Shown here piece by piece: positions 1 through 9,992 of a DNA stretch of 29,992 nucleotides. The notes below the pieces were generated by a model. That model was not told the origin of the DNA, ran no database searches, and saw only the letters and a list, made by a program, of their open reading frames with translations. Within the stretch, counting starts at the first letter, position 1; every line of letters begins with the position of its first letter. The DNA is from Pigoraptor chileana (lineage: Eukaryota > Opisthokonta > Filasterea), in assembly GCA_943704495.1 (NCBI GenBank), contig CALSCR010002960.1:1-29992 (forward strand). Direction: 5' to 3'. The translations under genes were made by a program, and so were the position numbers.

Positions 1-81
1 TGTATGTGTGTATGTGTGTATGTGTGTATGTGTGTATGTGTGTATGTGTGTATGTGTGTATGTGTGTATGTGTGTGTGTGT
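1..81. repeat. TATG/TGTG microsatellite
   Basis: Alternating TGTG and TATG units run from the window edge to about position 81 and are followed by a short GA run. On the minus strand this lies inside the first intron of the UBE2J gene. Similar TG/CA runs sit in most introns and spacers of the window. Confidence 0.95.
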
Positions 82-218
82 AGAGAGAGAGAGAGGGGGG
101 CAAACCATTCGCGCGCAGAAGATAAGCTATTTGGAAACTTCCTGTCTTTGATGCGACCCCAGGGGGACAGAGCGATACAGAGGCATAATACGCATCGCAC
201 GGACGGGCGCTCACTCAC

Positions 219-448
219 TTGAACGGGTACTCTGGAGGCAAAAGGATGCGGCCATGGTACAGTCCACCGGTGAAGTCCGAGTCAGGAGGTCCCCGAAGAG
301 TAAAGTGCCACTCGAAAATGTTGTCTTCCAGTGGTTGTGCGTAGTATTGGTCGGTTGCATTCTGCATCTCCTTGACCTCGCGCAGGATGCGCTTCACAGC
401 ACTGTTTTTGAGGTTATAATTTCCCTTGATGCCCCCATCATCTGCCAT
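219..448 (-). CDS. UBE2J: Ubiquitin-conjugating enzyme E2 J (UBE2J/Ubc6 type), first coding exon, partial
   Basis: This is the N-terminal part of an E2 of the UBE2J (Ubc6) family, tail-anchored ER enzymes that take ubiquitin from E1 and act in ER-associated degradation. The ATG at 448 opens MADDGGIKGNYNLKNSAVKR, followed by family-typical segments: QPLEDNIFEWHFTLRGP, DSDFTGGLYHGRI, LPPEYPF. The exon holds 76 codons plus two bases and ends at 219 before a GTGAGTGA donor at 218. The catalytic cysteine and the tail anchor would lie in exons beyond the left edge. The frame stays open upstream of 448, but that stretch (Arg/Ala-rich, ending RGTRRTAA) has no family similarity and is probably leader. 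The gene is divergent from the membrane-protein gene starting at 1384. UBE2J1 versus UBE2J2 cannot be decided from this exon. Confidence 0.92.
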
Positions 449-1383
449 GGCTGCGGTGCGTCGAGTGCCTCGTGCACGCGCTGCAACGCTCACACCGCCA
501 CCGCCAAACGCCAAAACACAAAGATATGCGCGTCGTCGCAGTGGTGATGCAGGTGGGCTCACAGGTTCCGTTGGTGTCAGTCGTGGTACCGTGGATGTTT
601 CTCAAACCGCACTCAAAAACCTCAAACACAACAGAGCAGAAAGCGCATATCCTGTGGATTATCAAACATTCCTTTGTAGCCGCATACCATACACAACATC
701 AAGAAGTGTGGTATGCTTCATAATATTGTTGTTATTATACTGTGAGGCAACTCTCGGCTGTTACAACCCCGACGGTCAGGCCTCCAACAATCCCAGTGCC
801 AACCAACCAGAATCATGCACGTCACACTATTAAAGCTGTCCATACATCCGGGGGTGGTAAATGAATCCGGGGTAGTTTAATGCGCATTATTCCGAGAACT
901 CGGCAGAATCCACCGCCCGGGGCATTCCCACACGTCACCCGATCACTGTGCTTCGCCCACGGAGTCTGCATGCATGCATGGCGGCACCCGCGGACAGCGC
1001 CGACTCAGTGAGGGAGTGTGTCTCAGTCGCACTGATGGTCACTTGTCGCACTGTCCTTGTTCCGTTTGCCGTTGGCAGCAGGGTCCACACGACAGGCGTT
1101 CTGTGAACACACACCGGTTTGCCCTCTTTGCGTTGGCGAGAATATTGCACACACTGGCGGGAGATTACAATCGCTTTGCATTTGCACCGCACCGTCGTCG
1201 GGATGGTCGCATTCTGTCATCACTCACGGACACTCGATCGGCTCCAAAAGTTGATCTTTGCGCTAATTGAACAGTGAACGCGTCCTCAAATATTTGCGCG
1301 TCCACGTATATACACACGCGGCGGTATATTAGTGTGGCGCATAATCAGCTGCACATGGGCAGCCGTGTGTGAGCTCATCTTGC
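449..1383. other. Divergent intergenic region
   Basis: This is 935 bases between the UBE2J start (minus) and the membrane-protein start (plus). I see no convincing coding exon; the open frames here lack family similarity. It holds a hairpin-capable inverted repeat (682-689 with 709-716), a CCGAG/CTCGG inverted repeat at 891-902 inside a motif shared with the EED upstream region, and TATA-like sequence at 1306-1313. Confidence 0.6.
1306..1313 (+). promoter_or_regulatory. TATA-like element upstream of the repeat-ectodomain gene
   Basis: GTATATAC lies 71 to 78 bases upstream of the ATG at 1384. Similar elements at nearly the same distance precede the genes starting at 4867, 21040 and 26621 (minus). 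A core-promoter role is inferred from position only. Confidence 0.35.
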
Positions 1384-4088
1384 ATGCTGCAGCGCGTTCG
1401 CAGCCTTTTCCCTCGGGGGAGGGCGCTCAATTCGCAAAGGGAGAGATTGAGAGGAGAATGCAAACCTCAAGGCGACAATGATGCGAGTGTGTGCATGCAG
1501 CTCTATGGCGCACGGCAAGGCGATAATGGGGCGTTGAACACGTGCGACAGCTCTGTTTCGTCCACGACACTGTCTCATAATTCGCCCCTAAAAGAGGACT
1601 TGATGCCGGGTCTGACACTCCCCTCGGCTCGACCTTCCGTCGAAGTCGATTGTGTGCTCTTGGAGGAGGTGAAAACAGAGGAAGAGATCTACTGCGAGCA
1701 TTGGCGCGTGGATATGTCTCAGCAGGTGGGTTCTTTTTTGCTGGCACTGATTCTCTTTCATATGCGTTCAACTATGGGCATCTTTCGCGGCCCATGTCCT
1801 CCCTCACCCCTGGTCGCACGTCATAAACTCTTCACACAAGGACCTTCTTTAATGCAAGTAGTGTGCGTGTCTGATGGCTGTTGTAACGTCCTCTGTATAT
1901 TCGCAGCTGGCGGCGCGGGACAAGTGTCAGTGTGCTCAGTTTGCAACTCTGCAAGGTCAGTGCTGCCTCCAATGCGCAATATGCATTCGCCTCGGAGGAT
2001 GTCCGAGCTCAATTCTTCATCATGTTTGTTTCCATCGTTTCGCACGACGACGACAAACAAACCGAATGATCTAACACCTGCTCGTTTTCATCACACACCA
2101 CACATGTCGCTGTGGGCTTGCCTATCCACTCAGAGTACCAACCGCCCGGCAGAATATCGGAAATCAGCGATGAAGATGAGGCCGTCACACTGGCGGAACG
2201 CCTCCTGTACCTCGAGACACGACTACACAAGCGAACCAAGATGTCGCGGCGGAGCATACGCCTTCTCGGAGCCTTTCTCGGATTTGTCCTCCTTATAGCC
2301 ATTCTTCTCAGCATCTCGCTTAGTAGGGCGATACTTGACGCGTTGGATCCTGCCGCGGATACGTGCGCCGGGTCGTTTGCTATAACATCCGTCGACACAT
2401 TCACTGCCTTTCTCGATCTCGGCTGTGTTCGTGTCGGCAACCTCTCCATCAACGGGTCTGCCTTGTCGCGCCCAGTGCCATCCCCTAGTTTGCACTTCCT
2501 CTCGCTCGCTTCGGTCGTCAACTCACTGAGTGTTGTCGCGTGGCACGGAAACCAGTCCACACTGGCCTTCCCTGCGCTCGTGCAGACTGGCGATCTCCTC
2601 TTGTCCGATGTCACCCTTCGAGCGTTAGAGTTTCCCGCCCTGGTGCTATCGGCGGATTTGGTCGCAGATAATGTACAAATATTGGACGGCGTGCGCTTTC
2701 CGCAGCTGAAGTATGCGTTGTCCGTCGCCTTGCACGATGTGTACACGTCCGCCATCGACCTTTCCGCCCTCGAAAATGTTCCCGGCAACTTTACAATCCA
2801 AGGGGCACGATCATCCACAGACATGGTGGTCTCAAGACTGAGACTTGCGGGCCTCATAGACATCGAGGGGCCTCTTCGCATTAATGAAGCGTCCGACACC
2901 TACGGAACGCCTCCCAAGATCAATTTTCCGTCGCTGGAGAGCGCGCGGGGCATCGTAGTCTGGACTATGGTGGCGACGTCAGGAGTGAGTTTTCCGCGAG
3001 TTAAGGACGTCCAATTTCTCTCCATGGGTGCCATTGTCTTCAACCCGTTGTATGCCGTTAGTGTGCGCCCGACCAATGCGACAATCGATTTCTCGTCGCT
3101 GCAGCGGGCATCGTTCATCATAATGAGAGCTGTCAACGGGCTAAGTGCCATGAACTTTCCGAGCCTATTGCACGTTGATTCAGCAATTTTCGACAGCAAC
3201 ACGATTATGAGTACGATTTCCTTTCCCTCATTGGAGACGGCGGCGGATCTCTTCTTCGGATCAAACTCTGCGCTCGTGAATGTAACGATCCCGCGGCTGC
3301 ACACTGTGACGGATGGGCTCCGCTTCATGGGGCATCCTCGTCTCCCGTCACTAAGTGCACCGTCTCTGAAACGCGGAGTTGTCCTTTTTTCGCTCAATTC
3401 GGGAATCACGGAAGTATCCTTTCCCGTCATGGAAATGGGAAGTGTCGTGTTTGGGGCTAATAACCGCCTCAAGACGATCTCGTTTCCTGCACTGGTCGAC
3501 GTCGGAATAGCGAGCTTTTTCAGGAACACGGCGCTGACGGCGATATCGATGCCGCTGGTTACGGGCTTCAGCAGTAGCGGGTGGATCCTGCCCACTGGCC
3601 CGAGCTCCATTTTCTGGGCTGTTGTACAGGACGACATTGTGGAGGCATTTCACACGACCCTCACCGAAAGCAAATTGATGAGTGTCGGGAGATGCTTGGG
3701 TCTCGGGTCCCTGTCGATCTTTGACAACGCCAACCTCACGCACGTCGATTTCAGCACACTCAACAACGCGCAGACCCTTATCGTGAAAGAAAATCCAAAG
3801 CTGTGCGCATCCAGAATACTCATTCCATCGACGACCTCTGTCGCGTGTGGGTGCTCGTTTGAGGCGAACGGCTCTGACAATGCCGCGTGCAGTGCGCCTG
3901 CGCCCGTCGGCGGAAGCTCGGCGTGGTGTCAGGCTCTGTGGAGTAACGTCACCGCCACGACCGGGAGCGTCGCCGCCGCTGATCCCACCGTGAGCCGCCG
4001 TAGCGGGAGCCCGGTTATTCCATGGCCACCGCCGCTCGCTGCGAGCAGCACCACGCCGCACAAAAGTCGTCATCGAGGGATTGGCTAG
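1384..4088 (+). CDS. Type II single-pass membrane protein with repeat (receptor-L/Ecm33-like) ectodomain
   Basis: I read three exons, 1384..1725, 1907..1955 and 2134..4088, giving 781 residues. Phases match (0, then 1), with CAG acceptors and GTGGGT and GTCAGT donors. The N-terminal 173 residues are hydrophilic. A basic stretch (RLHKRTKMSRRSIR) precedes one hydrophobic segment at about 174-193, so the N-terminus is probably cytosolic. The roughly 590-residue ectodomain has nine N-glycosylation sequons (for example NLS, NGS, NFT, NVT). Repeats of about 22-25 residues recur in the pattern 'isFPsLetv..l.f..N..L', as in receptor L-domain, Ecm33 or BspA-type solenoids. A cysteine-rich tail (CASRIL, CGCSFE, CSAP, WCQALW) closes it. 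No enzymatic motif is visible; adhesion or surface recognition is inference. A later start at the Met just before the membrane segment is possible. Confidence 0.72.
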
Positions 4089-4866
4089 GATGTTCGATTG
4101 TGTCGGCGCTTCCGTGCCACTTCTTCTTCTCCATCCGTCTCGGCTTCAGCCGCATCTTTGCCCAGCATTTCGGCACACTCCACAGAGTTGTGTTACTTTG
4201 TGTTCTGCCGCGCTTCCAGGAATCGATAACTGGTCCGCATTGATTTGCAGCTGTGTCAAGATACTAGAATCGTGACGTTTATATCTCCAATCGCCACCAG
4301 GAACACACATACACCACTGAAACACTCGCATGGAGGCGGTCCAATTTGAATCTGGGTTCTCTTTGGGGGTTGTCTCTTGAACAGCTGTGAAAAAGGGTCA
4401 GTTTTGAATAAATATGTTGAAACATGCACGCACTGCCCGTCACGTGACGTATGACGAATACTTCCCGGCCAGGCTGTTTGGCTGTGAGAGGCAGTGTCTA
4501 CCATCCATGCGCCCCATTGATTTGTCTGCTTATGTCAGGCTTCGCTGCCCTGTGCGCTATCGTGGGGTTACTTTTTGACAAGATTCTGAGGAAATAACAT
4601 TAACAACGCGAGTCTTTCAGAACCACAGGTGTGTAAGTAATTCTCAGTCGTTGTAGAAAAACAATGATGCTGTCCCTCTCTCTCTCTTCCTCGCAAACAA
4701 TATGTATTCTCCTCTCTGTTCCGTTAACTGGTTGCAATATGCATACATGTTCATGTGCGTGAGCGGATGCTCAAACCAAACGGACCTATATACACTTACT
4801 TTCAGCAGGTCGCAAACGAGAAGTGGCCAACAACCCAATAAAAAGCCAGCACATCCACTTCAAAAT
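4089..4866. other. Intergenic region
   Basis: This is 778 bases between the membrane-protein stop and the small-protein start. No supported gene is seen. An AATAAA at 4406-4411 could be a distal polyadenylation signal for the upstream gene. A CACGTG palindrome inside GTCACGTGAC lies at 4441-4446. Confidence 0.5.
4786..4793 (+). promoter_or_regulatory. TATA-like element upstream of the small-protein gene
   Basis: CTATATAC starts 81 bases before the ATG at 4867, the same spacing as the element at 1306. This supports 4867 rather than the upstream in-frame codon as the start. The promoter role is inferred from position. Confidence 0.35.
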
Positions 4867-5136
4867 ATGGCGGAAACGTACGTGCTGCGTCACCCCGGTT
4901 CGTGCACTGGCATGTATTGGCGAGCAGATCCCAGCGGGGCGTCCACCAAGCAAGTGGGCAACGACGACTGGCCGCGAAATGGCGCGGTGCTCAAGGGCAT
5001 CTCCCACGACCGCCCCGACATGAAGTGGCTGGAGGTGTCCTCGTGGAAGCAGGCGGGGTCGTCCGAGTGGATTGAGAGCAAGGGGCTGTGGATGCCTTTT
5101 GAGCAAGGCGGCCTTCTGCTCCATCGCCAGCAATGA
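4867..5136 (+). CDS. Small conserved-looking protein, 89 residues, unknown function
   Basis: This single exon begins at the ATG at 4867 (MAETYVLRHPGSCTGMYWR) and ends with TGA at 5134-5136. It is Trp- and Gly-rich: GMYWR, DDWPRNG, MKWLEV, SEWIES, LWMPFEQGG. The spacing of tryptophans and turns suggests a compact beta-barrel (SH3-like) fold, and it resembles short uncharacterised proteins I recall from protists, but I cannot name a family. There is no signal peptide and no membrane segment. The frame stays open upstream to 4702; that extension looks non-coding (hydrophobic, then Lys/Gln-rich), and the TATA-like element at 4786 lies inside it. Coding-type base use in the 89 codons supports a real gene. 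Confidence 0.62.
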   Translation: MAETYVLRHPGSCTGMYWRADPSGASTKQVGNDDWPRNGAVLKGISHDRPDMKWLEVSSWKQAGSSEWIESKGLWMPFEQGGLLLHRQQ

Positions 5137-5498
5137 TTTGAATACAATCTTTGACAGTCGTCGTTTTGGCATCATCATCCGCAGAATAGAGAAAGCAAAC
5201 TCTCAATTGACTTTTCCGATCCGAGTGATTATTCCGAGTCGGAACGGAAAGGGAAAGGGCTGATTCCGCAGACTTATTCTCTCTCAGGGCCGGCTGTGGC
5301 AGGTTCAGCACATGCGGCGACACAAGGATGCTGCCGCCTTTACTCCTGCACACACGCCAAGATAATGAGCACGCTAGAAACCCTGCCACCACCCCATAAT
5401 GATAATAGCGCGCTTATTTGATTTCAATGTCATGCGGTTGTCGCCTTTGTCCTCTGTGAGTGTGTACAGTTTGCGTCGGTGGCATCAACACTCTAGGG
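5137..5498. other. Intergenic region upstream of EED
   Basis: This is 362 bases with no coding exon seen. It contains the inverted repeat TTCCGAGTCGGAA at 5232-5244, part of an 11-base motif (ATTATTCCGAG, 5228-5238) also present at 886-896. No TATA-like element is found at the usual distance from the EED start. Confidence 0.5.
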
Positions 5499-8339
5499 AT
5501 GGCGCAGCTGAAAGGCGCACCCGAGAAGAAGCGTGTGGCGGGAGGACGCGTTACGCAGCCGCCAATACAGCGACATGGGAGTGGGAGTGGGAAGGCGATG
5601 ACCAAGAAGCCCACTTCAGTGGACTCATCCTCTGGTGATTCGGATGATGAACGCGCCTCCCCTCGCCGGACAAGGTCGAGCGCTCCACTTGCGGCTGTTG
5701 AATCGCCTGTTTCCCCCGACGACAATGGTGGCCGCCTAGACGAACAACTTGAGCATCACATGCGAATCGTGAGGGAAATGCTGTGGGCTGTGGAGGGATG
5801 CTTTAAAATACCTGGCCAATCTGCGACGCGGCCTTCATCTCAAGCGGGTGGGAAAGGAAAGGCTCCCGCGTCGGGTCACGGGACTGCAAATAATATGCGT
5901 CACAATTTCGACGCCGTGCGTGTCACTCGGAAATATGACGGCTCGAGCAGTGGGAGCGAGGGAGATGGGGATGATGGGGATGCATCTAATGCGAGTGACC
6001 GAAACAGTGACGTTGGCTCGGATATTTCACCGTTGTCACATGCGAAGAAATCGCAGCAGCGAGCGAGAACCGCCATTCCTATCTCTGGGAGCGGCCGAGG
6101 GAGGGGCTTGAAGGGGAAAAGAGGGGCTGATCCGACTGTGAAGAAGGCATTGCGGTGGGTCCCCGGTGACGGTTCAGGCGGAGCGAAGTCGAAAAGCGGT
6201 GCCGGGGGTCAAAAGGGCGAAGAAAAAATCAAGAAGCGCGGACGCCCTCCCGCAAACAAAGCCGCAGTCATCGACAGCACAAGTGGCAACTCTGACGGTG
6301 GCAGTTCTGAGAGCGATATGCCTCGCAAGCTTCCTCGGCGGGACCAAGAATATACGCGCCGCGGCGGCAAAAGCGAGAAGGGCGAGAGGGATGAGCGTCC
6401 TGCCACGCGACACGAGGACGAAGAGCTCGTGGTCATTGGCGTTGAGGAGAAGGACACAAAGGATACAAACGGAGACGACAAGTCAGAAGGTACAGGGAGC
6501 AACGCGAGTGCTGAAGATGACGCTGCATCGGCGGTGGATGCGGCGACGGCGAAGTCTGCGGCGGGAGGAACGGGACGCGGGGCTCTTGGTGGACCATTTC
6601 GTTTTTCTTCTTTCGCCAAAGAAAACCACAAGCACGTGATTTATGGTGTGCGGTTCAATCCCCACCACAATACACGGCAGGGCACCAACATTCTCGCCAC
6701 TGTTGGCGGAAACCGCTGTACCGTCTACGAGTGCAATGGCGACGGCTCGCTGGTCGTGCTGCAAAGTTACATGGACGAAGACCAAGAGGAGGAGTTATAT
6801 ACATGCGCGTGGAGCTACGAACCCAAGCATGGCGGCGGCTCGGCTCCGATTCTTGCCGTGGCGGGGCTGCGTGGTATCATCAAGATAATCCGCACAGACA
6901 CTCGGAGTGTCGCCAAGGTAAATTCACGTGATGTGTGTGCATTTTCGGGCACTTTCGTAAAGTGATCTATCTATCGAGTATTCACGAGGGAATGTATCAT
7001 TGGATAGTCGACTGTTTATTATTGCGTTTTTTCAGACAATCGCACTAATGTGTCCAAGCACCCAACAACCCCAACAACGCCCTTCTTTGTGCGTCTTGCA
7101 TCGTGTTGTGTGTGTGTGTGTGTGTGTGTGTGTATAGGTTCTTGTCGGGCACGGGCACGCCGTGAATGACCTCCGCTTCCACCCACTGCTCCCCCACATC
7201 CTCCTGTCGGCAAGCCAAGACGTGTCTTTGCGGCTATGGAATGTGCGCACGGGTGTCCCAGTGGCGATCTTCGGGGGCGACGGTGGACATCGTGATCAAA
7301 TCTTGCACACGGTGAGGCCCGTTATGTGTGTGTGTGTGTGTGTGTGTCTCTGGATTTGGCGTGTGCTTGGGTCTGGGATTCGTCTTCGTCCATCTGCATT
7401 GCGATGTGGGCCAAGAGAGATTCCTGACATATTTTCATTTCTTTCCTCGCTTTATTTTACATGTTTGTTAAGGATTTTAATCTGGATGCGACACGCATCG
7501 TTTCGTGCGGCATGGACGTGTCAATCAAGATATGGGCTGCCGATACACCTGAGATTGCGCGCGCAATTGAGCAGTCTGATGCTTACGATCCGAAGTCCCC
7601 CAAATCTTACGGAGAGACAATCGTCGTTCACTATCCGATATTCTCGACGCTTTCTGTACATGAGAACTACATTGACTGCGTTGCATGGCTCGGCAATCTC
7701 ATTCTCTCCAAATCGGTCAGGGAGAAAAATCACGTGACGCTGTGGATGCCGGACGACGGCCCTCGCAAGACCGTCGCAAAGGACAAGGCTGCATACACCG
7801 GCGATCCTGTGATTGAGCTGCACCAGTTTGAGATCAAGGACTGCAATGTGTGGTATGTGCGCTTCTGCATCGACGCACTCCAACGGACGCTGGCGGTTGG
7901 CAATACCAAGGGCGTCGTGTTTGTGTATCCGCTCGATGTGCCCCGCCTGTCGCAGTCGCAGGCTCAAGTACTGTCGCACCCAAAATGTCGCTCAACAGTG
8001 CGACAAGTGGCCATCAGTGCCGATGGACAGTAAGTGACGTTGCTGCTTTGTGTGCATGCATTTTCTTAGTGACACTGCTGCTTTGTGTGCATGCATTTTC
8101 CCAGTGTGACTAGAGGGCCTCTTCCGTCATATGCACACATGCGCGCATGTTTAGAGTTGGGCAGGGAGGGTCAATGCTTTGTGTCATCTCGTGCACAACT
8201 GAATACGCAGTCAATTGCTTTATGTTCCATTCCACTCAGATGTCTCATCCATTTTTCATTTTTGCCTTTGTTTTGCAGATGTCTCGCATATGTGTGCGAC
8301 GATGCAACAGTATGGCGGTTCGATCGTTCAAAGAAATAG
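5499..8339 (+). CDS. EED: EED, WD40 subunit of Polycomb repressive complex 2, with long N-terminal extension
   Basis: I read four exons, 5499..6917, 7138..7311, 7473..8029 and 8279..8339, giving 736 residues; human EED has about 441. EED is the beta-propeller that binds H3K27me3 and activates the PRC2 methyltransferase in the nucleus. The propeller starts near residue 366. It matches EED throughout: [95 protein letters not shown], ending [18 protein letters not shown]. Aromatic-cage positions are aromatic: Y382 (F97 in human), Y434 (Y148), W658 and Y659 (W364, Y365). The 365-residue N-terminal extension is Ser/Gly/Asp/Lys-rich and disordered-looking, with an AT-hook core (RGRP, residues 247-250) and an RGRG patch near 200. 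It is convergent with YbeY, 195 bases apart. Confidence 0.94.
7108..7135. repeat. TG microsatellite at the 3' end of EED intron 1
   Basis: A (TG)n run abuts the TATAG acceptor of intron 1 (exon resumes at 7138). It replaces the pyrimidine tract normally expected there. A second TG run (about 7325-7347) sits just inside intron 2. Confidence 0.85.
8034..8103 (+). repeat. 35-base tandem duplication at the 5' end of EED intron 3
   Basis: Two copies, 8034-8068 and 8069-8103, differ at only a few bases. Both share the core CTGCTTTGTGTGCATGCATT. The first copy begins at intron base 5, directly after the donor. Confidence 0.9.
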
Positions 8340-8534
8340 AAAATGGACTCGCTCTCTCTCTTTCTGAGTTATGAACAAAGGAAGATTCATCTCGTGGCGC
8401 CCCCGCAGCCGCAGTCATTAACATTATGTGCTGCTGTCGCCATCGCTATGATGGAGAAGTGGCACTCGTGTCCACACAGATCTCACATAGAGTGTTCCTC
8501 AGTCGGTATTACGTGGTGTAGTGGGACCACAGAA

Positions 8535-9397
8535 TCATCCGTCGTCGGGTGGCAGGGTCAGCGGCGCGAGGGACCTTCCGAACTTTCTGTTGATCACGTT
8601 CAGCGCTTTCCATTCCTCAGCGTTCATCTGCATCGGGAATACATAAATTAGCAACGGCGCCAGGATAGAGAAAGTGATGAATAAGTTTAGAGAAATGATG
8701 GATGAGTTAAGTCGATGTTTTAGGCTACCCAATGACACACGACACACGACACAGTGTCTTATGCAGGACTCTACAAGAGAGACAGGGAAAGAGAGCGGTG
8801 GTATGCGTTGGTGCTTTTCTCGGGCGCTTTATCGAAAATAGAAGAAAGGCTGACAAAATGGGACTTACCTTTTTCCACTCATCCCGCGCGCCGTGGTCAT
8901 GACCGAGCAAATGGCACACACCGTGCGCCGCAAGCACAGCGAGCCGATCTTGAAGCAGAACGCCATCCTCACAGCAGTGGCGCTTCACATAGCGCAGACC
9001 AATGTACATGTCGCCCAGTTCCGACGCCATGCGTGCACCGGGGGCGCTCGCATCCAATGTGGGCAACGTACCCGGTGCGCGCTGTGCATTCCATGTAACA
9101 GAGACGTTGTCATAAACAACATGCCTACTAACGAACGAAGCGGCCCATTCTCATCAATTTTATTATTAATTCGAGACATACCTCTTCAACGGGAAACGAC
9201 AGTATGTCGGTGGGAGCATCGACCCCCAAGTATTCGCTGTTCAGGCGCTGCATCCGTGCATCCGACGTGAAGACCACCCCCACGTGATAGGCGCCCACGC
9301 CAAGGGCAGACATGATATCGCCTACATGGCGCAGCAGCTTCTGGCGATCAAATCCTCCCGGTCGCACAGACTCAAAGGATAATCTGGCAGGACCCAT
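8535..9397 (-). CDS. ybeY: Endoribonuclease YbeY (rRNA maturation factor)
   Basis: I read three exons on the minus strand, 9182..9397, 8869..9081 and 8535..8627, giving 173 residues, a normal length for YbeY. All joins are phase 0 (donors GTATGT, GTAAGT). YbeY is a zinc-dependent endoribonuclease for 16S-type rRNA processing and quality control; in eukaryotes it serves organelle ribosomes. The family core is intact: MQRLNSEYLGVDAPTDILSF, then LGDMYIGL, and the metal site HGVCHLLGHDH with His at 125, 129 and 135 in the H-x3-H-x5-H spacing. The ATG at 9397 is the first in the frame. A TGCAG at 9412-9416 (minus reading) directly before AATTATGG could be an acceptor, so an upstream exon with an organelle-targeting peptide is possible; none is visible in the start chosen. 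Confidence 0.93.
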
Positions 9398-9992
9398 CTT
9401 TTGTTTTCCATAATTCTGCAGTTCACAAGAGGACAAAGTATATGTATCCTGTGCCAACTCATTGAGTGCATTTTGTGCCGGTCACGTGCACTGATCACGT
9501 GGTCACACACGTGACTAATTTTAGTGTGGTTGCCAACGCGATAAAATTTTCGAATCGCCTTTCTATAGAAAATGTATACATAGATTTAAAATATTCATTA
9601 CTGTATTGGTCTATATTGAGGTAAGTAGATTAAGCGGCTGTGATTAAGTCGAATTATGGGTGCCCGTGCCCATGGCAACCCAACACAGCATTCTCATGGT
9701 CAGTCCTTGAGACAGACCGGGCCGCATCACTTTAGTTTACAACTTTCTGTTTTAGATTCCACTGCCCAATACACTTGATTGAGAGTTGTATTTTATATGA
9801 GTGTTGTTTCACACTTGTATTTGTTGAAAAGGACTTTCCTTCTTGCAGCTTCGTGTTTCTGGGAAAAGACACAAAGACTATCCCCTCTCTTTACCGTGGA
9901 GTGTGCGGACCGTTTCCGTCGCCAAACAAAAACCCACAAAGCGCTTCACGCTGTAGTTCAGTGTTGAGGTTTCGCAACCCCGTCTCCCGAAA
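9398..9992. promoter_or_regulatory. Divergent promoter region between YbeY and CFAP52, with three CACGTG boxes
   Basis: This is 595 bases between two divergent starts. Three CACGTG palindromes lie at 9483-9488, 9496-9501 and 9508-9513, 13 and 12 bases apart. The stretch 9540-9660 is AT-rich. No coding exon is seen; the open frame at 9775-10032 overlaps the CFAP52 start in another frame and has no family similarity. E-box (bHLH) binding is inferred from the motif only. Confidence 0.45.

Noticed and set aside
426-833. Plus-strand open frame opposite the UBE2J first exon
   Set aside because: It is antisense to a conserved E2 exon and has no recognisable domain.
6648-6662. B-box-like GGTTCAATCCC
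   Set aside because: It lies in the conserved EED coding exon (VRFNPHH) and has no tRNA arms around it.
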